Shown here piece after piece: positions 8,487-16,475 of a stretch of DNA of 57,417 nt (within the stretch, counting starts at the first letter, position 1; each line of letters begins with the position of its first letter). A program made the position numbers and the translations under genes. The stretch is from Halobacteriovorax sp. (GTDB lineage Bacteria; Bdellovibrionota; Bacteriovoracia; Bacteriovoracales; Bacteriovoracaceae): assembly GCA_002720865.1 (NCBI GenBank), contig PBIO01000010.1, forward strand, positions 1 to 57,417, given 5' to 3'. The notes under the pieces were generated by a model that made no database searches, was not told the origin of the DNA, and saw nothing but the letters and a program-made list of their open reading frames with translations.

Positions 8487-9127
8487 TATTTTCCCTTAGA
8501 TTTTGAGCCGGTAGATTTAAAGCCAAAGCCAATATGTTCATTGTTATTCTTTGACTCACATTTCGAGCACTTCTTAGTTGCTTCATCAAAGTGGTCATCA
8601 ATCCTACTGAGTACGTTTAGCCTAAAGTCAGTGGACGCTTTTAAACTTGTCTCCTTGAAAGATTTTTCGCTTTCAAAAATAGACTTTTTAATATCTTCAA
8701 TAGTCCCACCTGATTGGCAGTTGAAAACTGCTGCATTTAGATTGGATCTTGCATTTCTGTATTCAAAAATCATAGGGTCAATATAGCGACCATCAAAAGT
8801 TGCGCCTGTTCTACTAAGGTGCCTGAAAATTTCGTTCTTAAGATTTTTTTGTTTTGAAATATTCTTGTATAGCTTAGTCACACCTTTACAGACTTTCTCA
8901 AGATCATTAGAAAATCTTAAGCGACCTAATCTATATTCATAAGAATCCAGACTAGACTCAAAGCCAATAGCTGTCATATGAAACTGAGATTTAGCATCAC
9001 CCTTCATAATGAAAGTTCTAGGGCTACAATCAAAATTCTGGCTCTCACCAAGTGCTGGATTAGTAAATCCAAAAAGTGCAATAGAAATAGTAAGAGTGTT
9101 AAGCAAAATTCTCTTTAGTTTTTTCAT
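8486..9127 (-). CDS. Secreted helical protein of unknown function
   Basis: 213 residues; signal peptide of about 27 residues ending NPALG. The mature part is mostly helical with Cys at FDCS, KVCKG, FNCQ and a terminal CSKCE pair, then a Gly/Ser/Lys tail. The ATG is well served by AAGGAGAGAGAGG. First gene of the minus-strand trio. The 5' leader (9128-9195) contains a GAGCCTG/CAGGCTC inverted repeat that could fold in the mRNA. No family recognised. Confidence 0.75.
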   Translation of the reverse strand: MKKLKRILLNTLTISIALFGFTNPALGESQNFDCSPRTFIMKGDAKSQFHMTAIGFESSLDSYEYRLGRLRFSNDLEKVCKGVTKLYKNISKQKNLKNEIFRHLSRTGATFDGRYIDPMIFEYRNARSNLNAAVFNCQSGGTIEDIKKSIFESEKSFKETSLKASTDFRLNVLSRIDDHFDEATKKCSKCESKNNNEHIGFGFKSTGSKSKGK

Positions 9128-9432
9128 CCTCTCTCTCCTTAAAAAGAGCCTGCCACTATTTGTTTTTGATTAGGAGTTAATGGCGACAGGCTCATGCGTT
9201 GTTGGGTGAGTTGATGATATTGCGCGTGGCGAAAATTCTCAATTTTTAGGGTTCGGGAGATAGGCCCATGAGGGGAGGAACTTTGAATGTGTCGTCCTGT
9301 GAGTGTGTTTTGGACTCGATTAAGACGACCTAAGTGGCTGAAATTATGTTAAAAATTCAAGGAAAATTAAACTACTCTGCTATTTTAGTAAGTGGCTGAA
9401 TTTCCGATAAGTTAGTTGGAGATTATTGAATT
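9128..9432. other. Divergent 305-base intergenic region with repeats
   Basis: No gene seen. It separates the minus-strand trio from the plus-strand gene at 9433 and should hold both promoters. It contains an inverted repeat GAGCCTG (9146-9152) / CAGGCTC (9187-9193), a direct repeat TAAGTGGCTGAA (9331-9342 and 9389-9400, 58 bases apart, the second shortly before 9433), and TCGTCCTGTGAG (about 9291), which recurs at about 31952. These are candidate operators; none is assigned. Confidence 0.5.
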
Positions 9433-10506
9433 ATGAACAAGCATCTAACTCTCGATGAGCAAATTGAAAAGATACAACTGCATATTGATTACAGTTTGGG
9501 TGAGCTGTTTGCCGGTGGTCACAGTAAGGCTGTCCGACACGATGTTAGAGTTTCAGCATTTTTTGGTTGGAGGCTATTTTGTTCTAACAATATTAGCAAG
9601 ACATGGGATGAAGTATTAAATCTAATGCCCTCAAACGTAGGGAGAGAATCTTTAAGGGATGCCACTAGGGATTTTAAGTCTTTCTATCTTATGGTTGGAA
9701 CAAGTTTAGATGCTGTTATATCAGTTTTGATTTCCCAGGAGTTTTCTAAGCATGTCCCACAGGAGCATCTTGAGGTGCTTTTATCAGAGAGATACCCAGC
9801 CTTTAGGAAAGCTTCAGAAAAGTACAATGAAGCAATAGACGATCTTTATAATGAAAAGAAAAAATCCAAGGCAATTGAGACGCTTACTGATTACTGCAAG
9901 AAGCATCTTTTTGATGTGTATAAAGATATAGACAGCAAATATAAATCAGAAGCTTTAATAATGCTCATGCTCAACGTAAAAGAGTTTGTTATCCTCGATC
10001 ACCCTCACTCGGAAGAGTTGCTGAAAGTGATAGACAAATTCATATCAAGAAAAGTGGCATATAAAAAAGATGGAAAGTTTGGATTATTCTCCGATTACGT
10101 TAGCCCCAAATTCGCCACAACCTTCCAAGAATCTATCAAAAAGGAAGTGAAAGAAAGGTATTTATCTGAGTATGTTATAGGTAAGCATCTTGGAATGAAC
10201 TTCATACACATCGAATCCCTCTCAAATGAAGGCATGAAGAAAGCTGAAGAACTCACTATAAAGTTTATAAAGGACCTTAAAGATTTAGGGAAAGATAAAA
10301 AGTTTCAATCTGATGATCCTCTATCTACAAATGTCGTGGCATTCAATATTGAGCAAGTTAGGTTAGGTAGACAAGTAGCAAAGGCAGACATTCATGTTCA
10401 CCCAGAGCCTCCTACTATAAGAGGTAGCGTGGCATTTGATGTGAGGCCCGACAATAGCGAGTTATCTACTCCAGATTCTAAAAAACCAGTTAAAAAATCA
10501 TCTTAA
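9433..10506 (+). CDS. Cytoplasmic protein of unknown function
   Basis: 357 residues, no signal or membrane segment. N-terminal 250 residues are strongly helical and charged; the last 40 residues are Pro/Ser/Lys-rich and probably disordered. Monocistronic in appearance: 305 bases upstream and 175 downstream have no gene. The upstream direct repeat TAAGTGGCTGAA suggests its own regulation. The position just before the transfer genes would suit a regulatory or DNA-processing role, but no catalytic motif or HTH is visible and I do not assign one. Confidence 0.7.
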   Translation: MNKHLTLDEQIEKIQLHIDYSLGELFAGGHSKAVRHDVRVSAFFGWRLFCSNNISKTWDEVLNLMPSNVGRESLRDATRDFKSFYLMVGTSLDAVISVLISQEFSKHVPQEHLEVLLSERYPAFRKASEKYNEAIDDLYNEKKKSKAIETLTDYCKKHLFDVYKDIDSKYKSEALIMLMLNVKEFVILDHPHSEELLKVIDKFISRKVAYKKDGKFGLFSDYVSPKFATTFQESIKKEVKERYLSEYVIGKHLGMNFIHIESLSNEGMKKAEELTIKFIKDLKDLGKDKKFQSDDPLSTNVVAFNIEQVRLGRQVAKADIHVHPEPPTIRGSVAFDVRPDNSELSTPDSKKPVKKSS

Positions 10507-10681
10507 TTCTCACCAGACGTTAAACTCAGTCCCATCCATCGTCTGACGAACCACTTTTTAAAAACCCGTTGAAATCCCTCAAGAATTTCTTAAGATGCAA
10601 TTATATAACGCATTGTGCGTCGCGTCTAAGTTTTGAAATGAAATTTAGCTTTTAACAAAACTGTTTTTACACGGAGGGTTC

Positions 10682-10942
10682 GTGTTTTGCTTTGGCAAGA
10701 AACCATATTCACAAAGTGAAGTCCCGGTCCTGGACTCAATAGCTATTCCCACCCGTCCAGCGTACCAAAGACTCAAACCTACCAAACTCACTTCTGATTT
10801 GGGTGAAATGGCGGGCCCAACATTTAATGGTCACCTCTCCCTAATAATGTTGGGCCTTTTCTTGCTCCTCCCTTCTCTATTAATTTCAAAGGCCTCTAAT
10901 GGCCAAGATCATATTCAAACCAATAAGGAGTACATTCATTGA
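10682..10942 (+). CDS. Possible small membrane protein or leader ORF spanning a terminator
   Basis: 86 residues from a GTG with GGAGG four bases upstream. One hydrophobic stretch (LSLIMLGLFLLLPSLLIS) at about residues 52-69. The coding sequence runs straight through a terminator-like hairpin (10814-10860), and its stop overlaps the TTG start of the lipoprotein gene at 10939. It may be a genuine small membrane protein, or a translated leader whose translation controls whether the hairpin forms. Coding evidence is modest. Confidence 0.4.
   Translation: MFCFGKKPYSQSEVPVLDSIAIPTRPAYQRLKPTKLTSDLGEMAGPTFNGHLSLIMLGLFLLLPSLLISKASNGQDHIQTNKEYIH
10814..10862 (+). terminator. Terminator-like hairpin inside leader ORF
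   Basis: Perfect 11-bp arms GGCCCAACATT (10814-10824) and AATGTTGGGCC (10846-10856), followed by TTTTCTT. It fits an intrinsic terminator on the plus strand, 77 bases upstream of the lipoprotein operon. Placed inside a possible ORF, it may act as an attenuator. Confidence 0.6.
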
Positions 10943-11610
10943 AAAAAATCATTCTATTTAAATTTATCATTTCGTTACTTATCACTTTTTCATCTTGTGG
11001 AAAGTCAGAAAGTAACCAAGGAACTGGTCAAGTTACTCAAAATCAGTTTGAAACACGTTCCTTAACGACGAGCCAGTTGTTAAGCAAGCTTAATTCTTAT
11101 ACACCAAGCCTAAACGATGTAAGAGAAGGTGATGTTCATTCTCTTGAAGAGAAAACTGTAGTTACAATTACTACTCTGGATAATGAACAAATATCATGTA
11201 GTGGTATTCGAGTTAAAGGTTATGAAGTTACTGACGTAAGAATATGGAAGTATTCATATGAAAGATTCGAGTTCGATATTGTCATATACGATCCAGAAAA
11301 AGATCCAGCTGTATGTCTGTCATATAGTGGTGAAGTCTCGAATGAGTTTAGAATCGAGGGAAAAGATTCCATTGATTATAAATATTCATCAGCATTAAGA
11401 GATTTTATAAGTTCTATTCATTTCTATGCAATTACTGAACTATCTCAAAGCATCGTAGAGCTCAAATATACGATTGATGGAGTGTTGTACACTGAGAGAT
11501 ACGACCTAACACGACCTTTTAAGTTTTCTCTAAGTCAAAAATTAGAAACCGATTCTGTTTCAAATGAAGAGTTGTTAAATCACACATTCATTTTTGAGAG
11601 GAGGTATTAA
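10939..11610 (+). CDS. Lipoprotein of unknown function
   Basis: 223 residues from a TTG preceded by AAGGAG. Hydrophobic leader ends in a lipobox (TFSSC, Cys at about residue 20), so it is predicted to be a lipidated envelope protein. The mature part is beta-prone with two further Cys (ISCSG, AVCLS). It is followed at TAATG by 11610 and then the 609-residue lipoprotein gene, so these three form an operon directly upstream of the T4SS genes. A role at the transfer apparatus or cell surface is inferred from position only. Confidence 0.75.
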   Translation: MKKIILFKFIISLLITFSSCGKSESNQGTGQVTQNQFETRSLTTSQLLSKLNSYTPSLNDVREGDVHSLEEKTVVTITTLDNEQISCSGIRVKGYEVTDVRIWKYSYERFEFDIVIYDPEKDPAVCLSYSGEVSNEFRIEGKDSIDYKYSSALRDFISSIHFYAITELSQSIVELKYTIDGVLYTERYDLTRPFKFSLSQKLETDSVSNEELLNHTFIFERRY

Positions 11611-12047
11611 TGAAACCTCTCAGAACCTTTTTAAAAACCTTACTTTTTTATCTCCCATTTTTGTTTATGGGATCAGGAAACTCGGCACTTGCTTTTGAGT
11701 ATAAACTGTACGGAAAGATGGTCTGTGAGGTCAAGGACATTGAGGAAAATTCAATCTTCAAGTCGATAGATATTGGCAATTATAAAAACGAGCAAAACGC
11801 CTCATTCCCAACTGACCTCGGAGTAGCGGAATTACTGTTATCCCACTCACCCTCTAAAGAGGGAGGACCAGGAAAAGCCTTCTCCAAAATTTCAGTATCA
11901 GATACCTCATACAAATTCTTCATCCCTGTTTCACAGATCCAGAAAATGAAAATGGGTGAAGTCGGAGAGAGAAGGTTTGAGTTTAAAAGCGGTATCTCGC
12001 TTTTCAATGTTTCTTGTCAATTTTGGCGAATTAGCAACGGAGAATAA
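11610..12047 (+). CDS. Exported protein of the lipoprotein operon
   Basis: 145 residues; signal peptide of about 28 residues ending ALAF. Mature part is beta-prone with two Cys (MVCEV, VSCQF), one near each end, which could form a single disulphide. Starts on the A of the preceding TAA and is followed with no gap by 12048. No family recognised. Confidence 0.72.
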   Translation: MKPLRTFLKTLLFYLPFLFMGSGNSALAFEYKLYGKMVCEVKDIEENSIFKSIDIGNYKNEQNASFPTDLGVAELLLSHSPSKEGGPGKAFSKISVSDTSYKFFIPVSQIQKMKMGEVGERRFEFKSGISLFNVSCQFWRISNGE

Positions 12048-13877
12048 ATGAAATTTATTATATCACCAGTATTAATCCTTTCTTTCCTTTTCCTATCTAT
12101 TGGTTGTTCAAGGACAGGAGAAGAAGAGGTCGCAGGACCTGTTACCCAAGTATCAAATCCACTTAAACCAATTAGTCCAGATGGGGACGAAGATGGTGAC
12201 AGGATTCCCAACAGTAAAGACGAAAATATGTTCCTTGCTGATGTTGTTGAGCTCGACAAAAAAATTGCTCAGTCATACAGCATGGTTCTTGATAAACCTG
12301 TAAGTGGGAGCGCATCATTCGCGATTGAGCACAATGTAGATCACGGTGACTTTGATTTTAATTATGGCGTTGGCAACCACGACTTCAAGGTTAAATCAGA
12401 CAGAATGATCTCAAAAGTTGCTAAGTTCACATCAGTAGCCAGGGGAGTACTTAGGACAATTGATTACGAGAAGATTTCTTACCCTAAGGCTAAAAAAGGA
12501 AGACACCTTAAGGGACTTCGTGAATACCTGGCCGCAGGATATGAGTACGATATTGAAGGAAATGATTTAAAAGTTTCATTCTCTTCAACCATCACTCTTG
12601 TTCCTACAGACAATTTTGAAGAGGTTAAGGATGTTGTTTTAGGTATTTATTACTTTAATTACGACACAGGAAAAGACGTGAAGGTGGCAACAACTAAGGT
12701 CGAAAGAACTTTCGCTAGAGACAATAAAGAGAAATTTACGGTAACCCTTGAAAACCTTCCGAACAGGATCCTGTTGGAAAACTATTTCAAACACGGGGAA
12801 TTTCTATCTGTTAAGGTAGAGGATTTTACAATTCCCTCGATGAAAACCACCAACTCTGAGTTTATGAAGGGGGTGTATGCCAAGACTATTCCAGTTGGGA
12901 TCACGACTCCACTATATAACAGAGTGAAATACGTTTCTACTTCGAGACATAACAACACCATCGTTAAGATTATCCAAGCTATCTTTAGAGAAGATTACAA
13001 AATCGAAAACAATGTAATCACTCAGCTTGGAGAATTTGTAAATAACACAAAGGGCGGTGAAACACTCGGGGATCTTCGAGGACATGATAAAACCGGAAAA
13101 TGGTATTTACTGACTAATAAAACGAAATACGAAGTATTTAACCATGAGTTTAAAGCTGGCGATCGCATTATTTTTAATTTTGCGATTGATAATACCGTTG
13201 CCACCCAAGTCGAAAGAACTTCATCAATGATTAAGCCCAAGGTTGAATCGGGTGAGTTTTATGAAGAGTTTGACTTAGGAGAGATAAGTAAAAACTCAAA
13301 GTTGAGTTTATTAATCTCAGGGGTAACCCTAAAGAGAGAGGATCTCTTTAAAAGAGAAATCCCTAGTGGTGGACGGTTTTTCAGTCACCGCAGTGGGAAC
13401 AATGTGTATTACAAAGCGTACATGTGTTACTTCAGGGAACAAAGAAGAAGCGGTAATTTTCTTGTTGACCCATTAAAATTTGATCGAAACGATAAATCAG
13501 AAAATCTTGAACATATACTTCTTGTTTCACAGGACCAATCTTTCAACTTTAAAGAAATACTTGAAAAGGCAGAAGGTATTTCTCACGAATGGGTTCAAGA
13601 CACATTGGTGTTTAAAATTCACAACTCAGAAAAACTTTTCGAGTCACTACAAATCGAACCATCTTCTCTTCGCATAAGAGTCGCGTCGATAGATAGGCCT
13701 GGGTATGTCGGTTCAAAAAGAACTCACGGAAAGGGTCCTTATACTGACCAGAGAGCCTTACAGTGCCGAGAAGACATTATCTGGGGGAACTTTCCCGAGC
13801 ACAGACCGAAGCACATTGACCATAAACACGAAGTGACAGTTGACCTTATTGGCCACCTGGACACTTTCTATAACTAA
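12048..13877 (+). CDS. Large surface lipoprotein with Ca-binding-type repeat
   Basis: 609 residues. Lipobox SIGC at about residue 20. Just after it lies SPDGDEDGDRIPNSKDEN (about residues 44-61), an acidic Asp-spaced loop like thrombospondin type 3 repeats, which bind Ca2+ and are common near the base of secreted adhesin-like proteins. The remaining 540 residues are beta-rich with few Cys. Sitting between two exported proteins and the VirB2-like pilin gene, it could be a surface exposed mating-pair or adhesion factor; that is inference. An AAGGAGG lies between its stop and the next gene. Confidence 0.75.
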   Translation: MKFIISPVLILSFLFLSIGCSRTGEEEVAGPVTQVSNPLKPISPDGDEDGDRIPNSKDENMFLADVVELDKKIAQSYSMVLDKPVSGSASFAIEHNVDHGDFDFNYGVGNHDFKVKSDRMISKVAKFTSVARGVLRTIDYEKISYPKAKKGRHLKGLREYLAAGYEYDIEGNDLKVSFSSTITLVPTDNFEEVKDVVLGIYYFNYDTGKDVKVATTKVERTFARDNKEKFTVTLENLPNRILLENYFKHGEFLSVKVEDFTIPSMKTTNSEFMKGVYAKTIPVGITTPLYNRVKYVSTSRHNNTIVKIIQAIFREDYKIENNVITQLGEFVNNTKGGETLGDLRGHDKTGKWYLLTNKTKYEVFNHEFKAGDRIIFNFAIDNTVATQVERTSSMIKPKVESGEFYEEFDLGEISKNSKLSLLISGVTLKREDLFKREIPSGGRFFSHRSGNNVYYKAYMCYFREQRRSGNFLVDPLKFDRNDKSENLEHILLVSQDQSFNFKEILEKAEGISHEWVQDTLVFKIHNSEKLFESLQIEPSSLRIRVASIDRPGYVGSKRTHGKGPYTDQRALQCREDIIWGNFPEHRPKHIDHKHEVTVDLIGHLDTFYN

Positions 13878-13889
13878 AAGGAGGTAGAA

Positions 13890-14195
13890 ATGAAAATTCT
13901 ATCAGGTATTTCAAGAAGGCTACGGACAGTAAGTATCTCGACTCTCGCCCTAGTTCCGGTATGCGCATACTCAGCTGATCCCTGGACTATGGTTAAGTCA
14001 TTTTACATGTCCAAAGGTTACAAATGGTTCATGGCCTTCTTATTACTCGGAGCACTTGTCGGTATTTGGAGGCACTTTGAGAATAGTGCTGTTGGAAAAT
14101 ACGTTCTTGCTATTTGTGTTCTTGTGGGTGTCGTCGTGAACTTACCTGGTTTACTTGAGTTATCCGCAAGACTTACAACAGGATTGATTTCCTAA
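13890..14195 (+). CDS. VirB2-like major pilin
   Basis: 101 residues with a long leader ending CAYSA (about residue 29) and two hydrophobic segments (about 44-60 and 69-90) split by a short basic loop. This is the standard VirB2/TrbC pilin layout: processed leader plus two membrane helices. It is the first T4SS gene and is followed directly by a VirB3-like and a VirB4 gene, the usual B2-B3-B4 order. A strong AAAGGAGG precedes the ATG. Sequence identity in pilins is low, so the call rests on architecture and order. Confidence 0.72.
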   Translation: MKILSGISRRLRTVSISTLALVPVCAYSADPWTMVKSFYMSKGYKWFMAFLLLGALVGIWRHFENSAVGKYVLAICVLVGVVVNLPGLLELSARLTTGLIS

Positions 14196-14196
14196 A

Positions 14197-14448
14197 ATGA
14201 AAGCTTCTAACCCTCGTTACATTCGAGCTCGTGCAGGATTCTTTGGAATCTCAATTTTTGATTGCATGGTGGCCTTTTCAGTTCTCTGCCTAGGCCCAAT
14301 GTTCGAGCTCGAATTTGGAGGGGTAGCAGTCGTGAATACTCTATATTTTGTTGCACGGATTATGACCAGAAACAAGATAAGCGGTAAGGAGATTCCGGCA
14401 AAGATTAAAAAATCAAAATATTTATATTGGACAAGAGCAGTAAAATGA
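14197..14448 (+). CDS. VirB3-like inner-membrane protein
   Basis: 83 residues. The N-terminus is basic (NPRYIRARAGFFG), and one or two hydrophobic segments lie at about residues 18-50. VirB3/TrbD/TraL proteins are about this size, sit in the inner membrane and work with VirB4; here the gene lies between the pilin-like gene and virB4 and overlaps the latter by four bases (ATGA). The family call is by context and size. Confidence 0.7.
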   Translation: MKASNPRYIRARAGFFGISIFDCMVAFSVLCLGPMFELEFGGVAVVNTLYFVARIMTRNKISGKEIPAKIKKSKYLYWTRAVK

Positions 14449-16475
14449 AAGCACTACTAGACGACATTAAAAACATAATTTCTTCAAGTAAAACAAAGCA
14501 AAGCTTTTCAGGAATCGAATGGCCGATTGCTAAAGTAAGCGGTAATGAAATCATAAGCAGAAAGAACGTAAAGAGTTATGCTTATGAGTATATCGGTAAA
14601 GATATTGACCAGCTGTCTCCTGAAGCAAGATTGCTTTTTATCTTAAAGCTTAGAGCCTACCTAAATAAGGCATCAAGCGGAAACTTCTATAAGTTCTATC
14701 TGAAAAATAATCGTATCTTTGTTAATACCACTGAGGAAAATGCAAGATTTTTTGGAGGGAGGTTAGAAAAGCTCGATAATCCCCTATCTATTCATTTTGA
14801 AGGGGGTCAGATATATGGAGCTCCTTATTTCGGTCCCGACTATTACAAGGTAAATGGCCTTTATTATCGAATAATCAGCTTTGAATCGAATAGTTTTTCA
14901 ACAAATAAAATCGACTTCGCAGAGTTTTCTGGACACCACGAGTTGATGGTTCAGTTTATCAAACGAAAGACAGCAGTAGTTGATAACAAACTGGCTGGGA
15001 AAGAAAAGTTGCATGGAATTGTCAAAGGTGCATCTGATCTCAATATTACATCTGAAGAAGCAAAGGAAGAGTTACGTTTAGTCAGGAAACAATTAGAGCA
15101 AAAAGTAGAAAGCCTTTTTTTTGCCTATGTTAGCCTATTCGTTAGTGCGAATACCCTTGAAGAACTAAATTCAAAAACAATTAGATTACTAAATATTCTT
15201 GATGATGAAGGGCATACTCCATTTTTTGAAACTCACTCTCTTCAAGAAGTTTATAAATCAACACTTTTTGGTGTATCGCCATTATTTGGAAAATATGGTC
15301 AAGAATTTAATACGAGTGTTCTCTCAAACATTCTCCCTCTTTCAGTAGATAAGGTAAGTTCTTTTGGAAAAAAATATTTTTCAAGAGCCGGTAACGACGT
15401 TTATCTTGATTTGATGGATTTGGGAGACGGCCTAAATGTACTTTGGACAGGACCAACTGGCCGAGGGAAAAGTGTTACGGCCAGAGATTATGCCTGGGAC
15501 TTAATTGAATCCACAAAAATGAAGCTTCTGATCCTTGAATACGGTGATTCAAGTGAAAGGTTCGTAAAGTGGCACAAAGGGGTAAGTTACTCAGATAAGA
15601 TCCCTTTTTTGATGTTTAAAGAAGATCCCCATTATCTCCTGGAAATCTTCTTATCCCAGGTTGATAGAGACAAAGATAATATCAATACGGTTGATAGTGG
15701 GAAAATTTATGAAAGAATCAAGAAAGGAATTGAAGAAGATGCTTTTAATTCTGTCGATGACTTTATTGATTATGTTAGCGAAGACTATGAAGAGTTTAAA
15801 TACTACTTCTCAGAGATTCGTGACTATTTAGACGATGAGAGCGAACTACCCACCGAAGCAAAAATAATTCATTGTAATATCAAATTTTATCCCAAAAGAA
15901 TGAAAAAAGTTGTTCTGGCCTTTTTTATGAAATGGTTTGAAATGTACGAAGGGGATATAATGCTTCTCCTTGATGAACTTTATAAGTTTATCAAAAAAGA
16001 AGAGGAGGACGTAGGAAGCTACATTGACGAGTTCATTAGAACATTCCGAAAAGAAGGAAAGCCGATTTGGCTTTTTACTCAAAACCTGACCGATAAAGAT
16101 CAAATCGCTTACTTTGAAGCAATGACCAAAAACTGTGATGTTAGGGTGTGCTTTAGAGAGGGAAGTGAGATAAGTAGTCTTTCAAACTTTAAATCCGACC
16201 ATATAGTGACTCTAAATTCATTGTTTTATGAAGAAATTTCTTCAGATGATGTAGGAACTTCAAGAAGCGAGGTAAAGTTCGCAGTTCTCGGGCCCACTGT
16301 TAACAAGGTCCTTAGACACCCCAAAAATGAACTCCGTTATACGGTTTTAAACACTGATAAAGATTTTACGACTATGTTTAAAAACTGGGAAACAGGATAT
16401 GGGGGAAGATTCCATGAATGTTTTAGAGAAAGTGTAATAACATTTATGGAAGCGAGGAGAGAACTTGGTGTTTAG
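14445..16475 (+). CDS. virB4: VirB4 family T4SS ATPase
   Basis: 676 residues from the ATG overlapping the previous stop; a TTG at 14427 is less likely. Walker A GPTGRGKS at about residues 335-342 and Walker B MLLLDELYKF at about 505-514 are both present, followed by the typical sensor segment PIWLFTQNLTD. The N-terminal 300 residues match the VirB4 partner-binding domain in length. VirB4 powers pilus assembly and substrate transfer at the inner membrane. At about 675 residues it is slightly shorter than classic VirB4 (about 790). The most secure T4SS call in the window. Confidence 0.93.
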   Translation: MKALLDDIKNIISSSKTKQSFSGIEWPIAKVSGNEIISRKNVKSYAYEYIGKDIDQLSPEARLLFILKLRAYLNKASSGNFYKFYLKNNRIFVNTTEENARFFGGRLEKLDNPLSIHFEGGQIYGAPYFGPDYYKVNGLYYRIISFESNSFSTNKIDFAEFSGHHELMVQFIKRKTAVVDNKLAGKEKLHGIVKGASDLNITSEEAKEELRLVRKQLEQKVESLFFAYVSLFVSANTLEELNSKTIRLLNILDDEGHTPFFETHSLQEVYKSTLFGVSPLFGKYGQEFNTSVLSNILPLSVDKVSSFGKKYFSRAGNDVYLDLMDLGDGLNVLWTGPTGRGKSVTARDYAWDLIESTKMKLLILEYGDSSERFVKWHKGVSYSDKIPFLMFKEDPHYLLEIFLSQVDRDKDNINTVDSGKIYERIKKGIEEDAFNSVDDFIDYVSEDYEEFKYYFSEIRDYLDDESELPTEAKIIHCNIKFYPKRMKKVVLAFFMKWFEMYEGDIMLLLDELYKFIKKEEEDVGSYIDEFIRTFRKEGKPIWLFTQNLTDKDQIAYFEAMTKNCDVRVCFREGSEISSLSNFKSDHIVTLNSLFYEEISSDDVGTSRSEVKFAVLGPTVNKVLRHPKNELRYTVLNTDKDFTTMFKNWETGYGGRFHECFRESVITFMEARRELGV

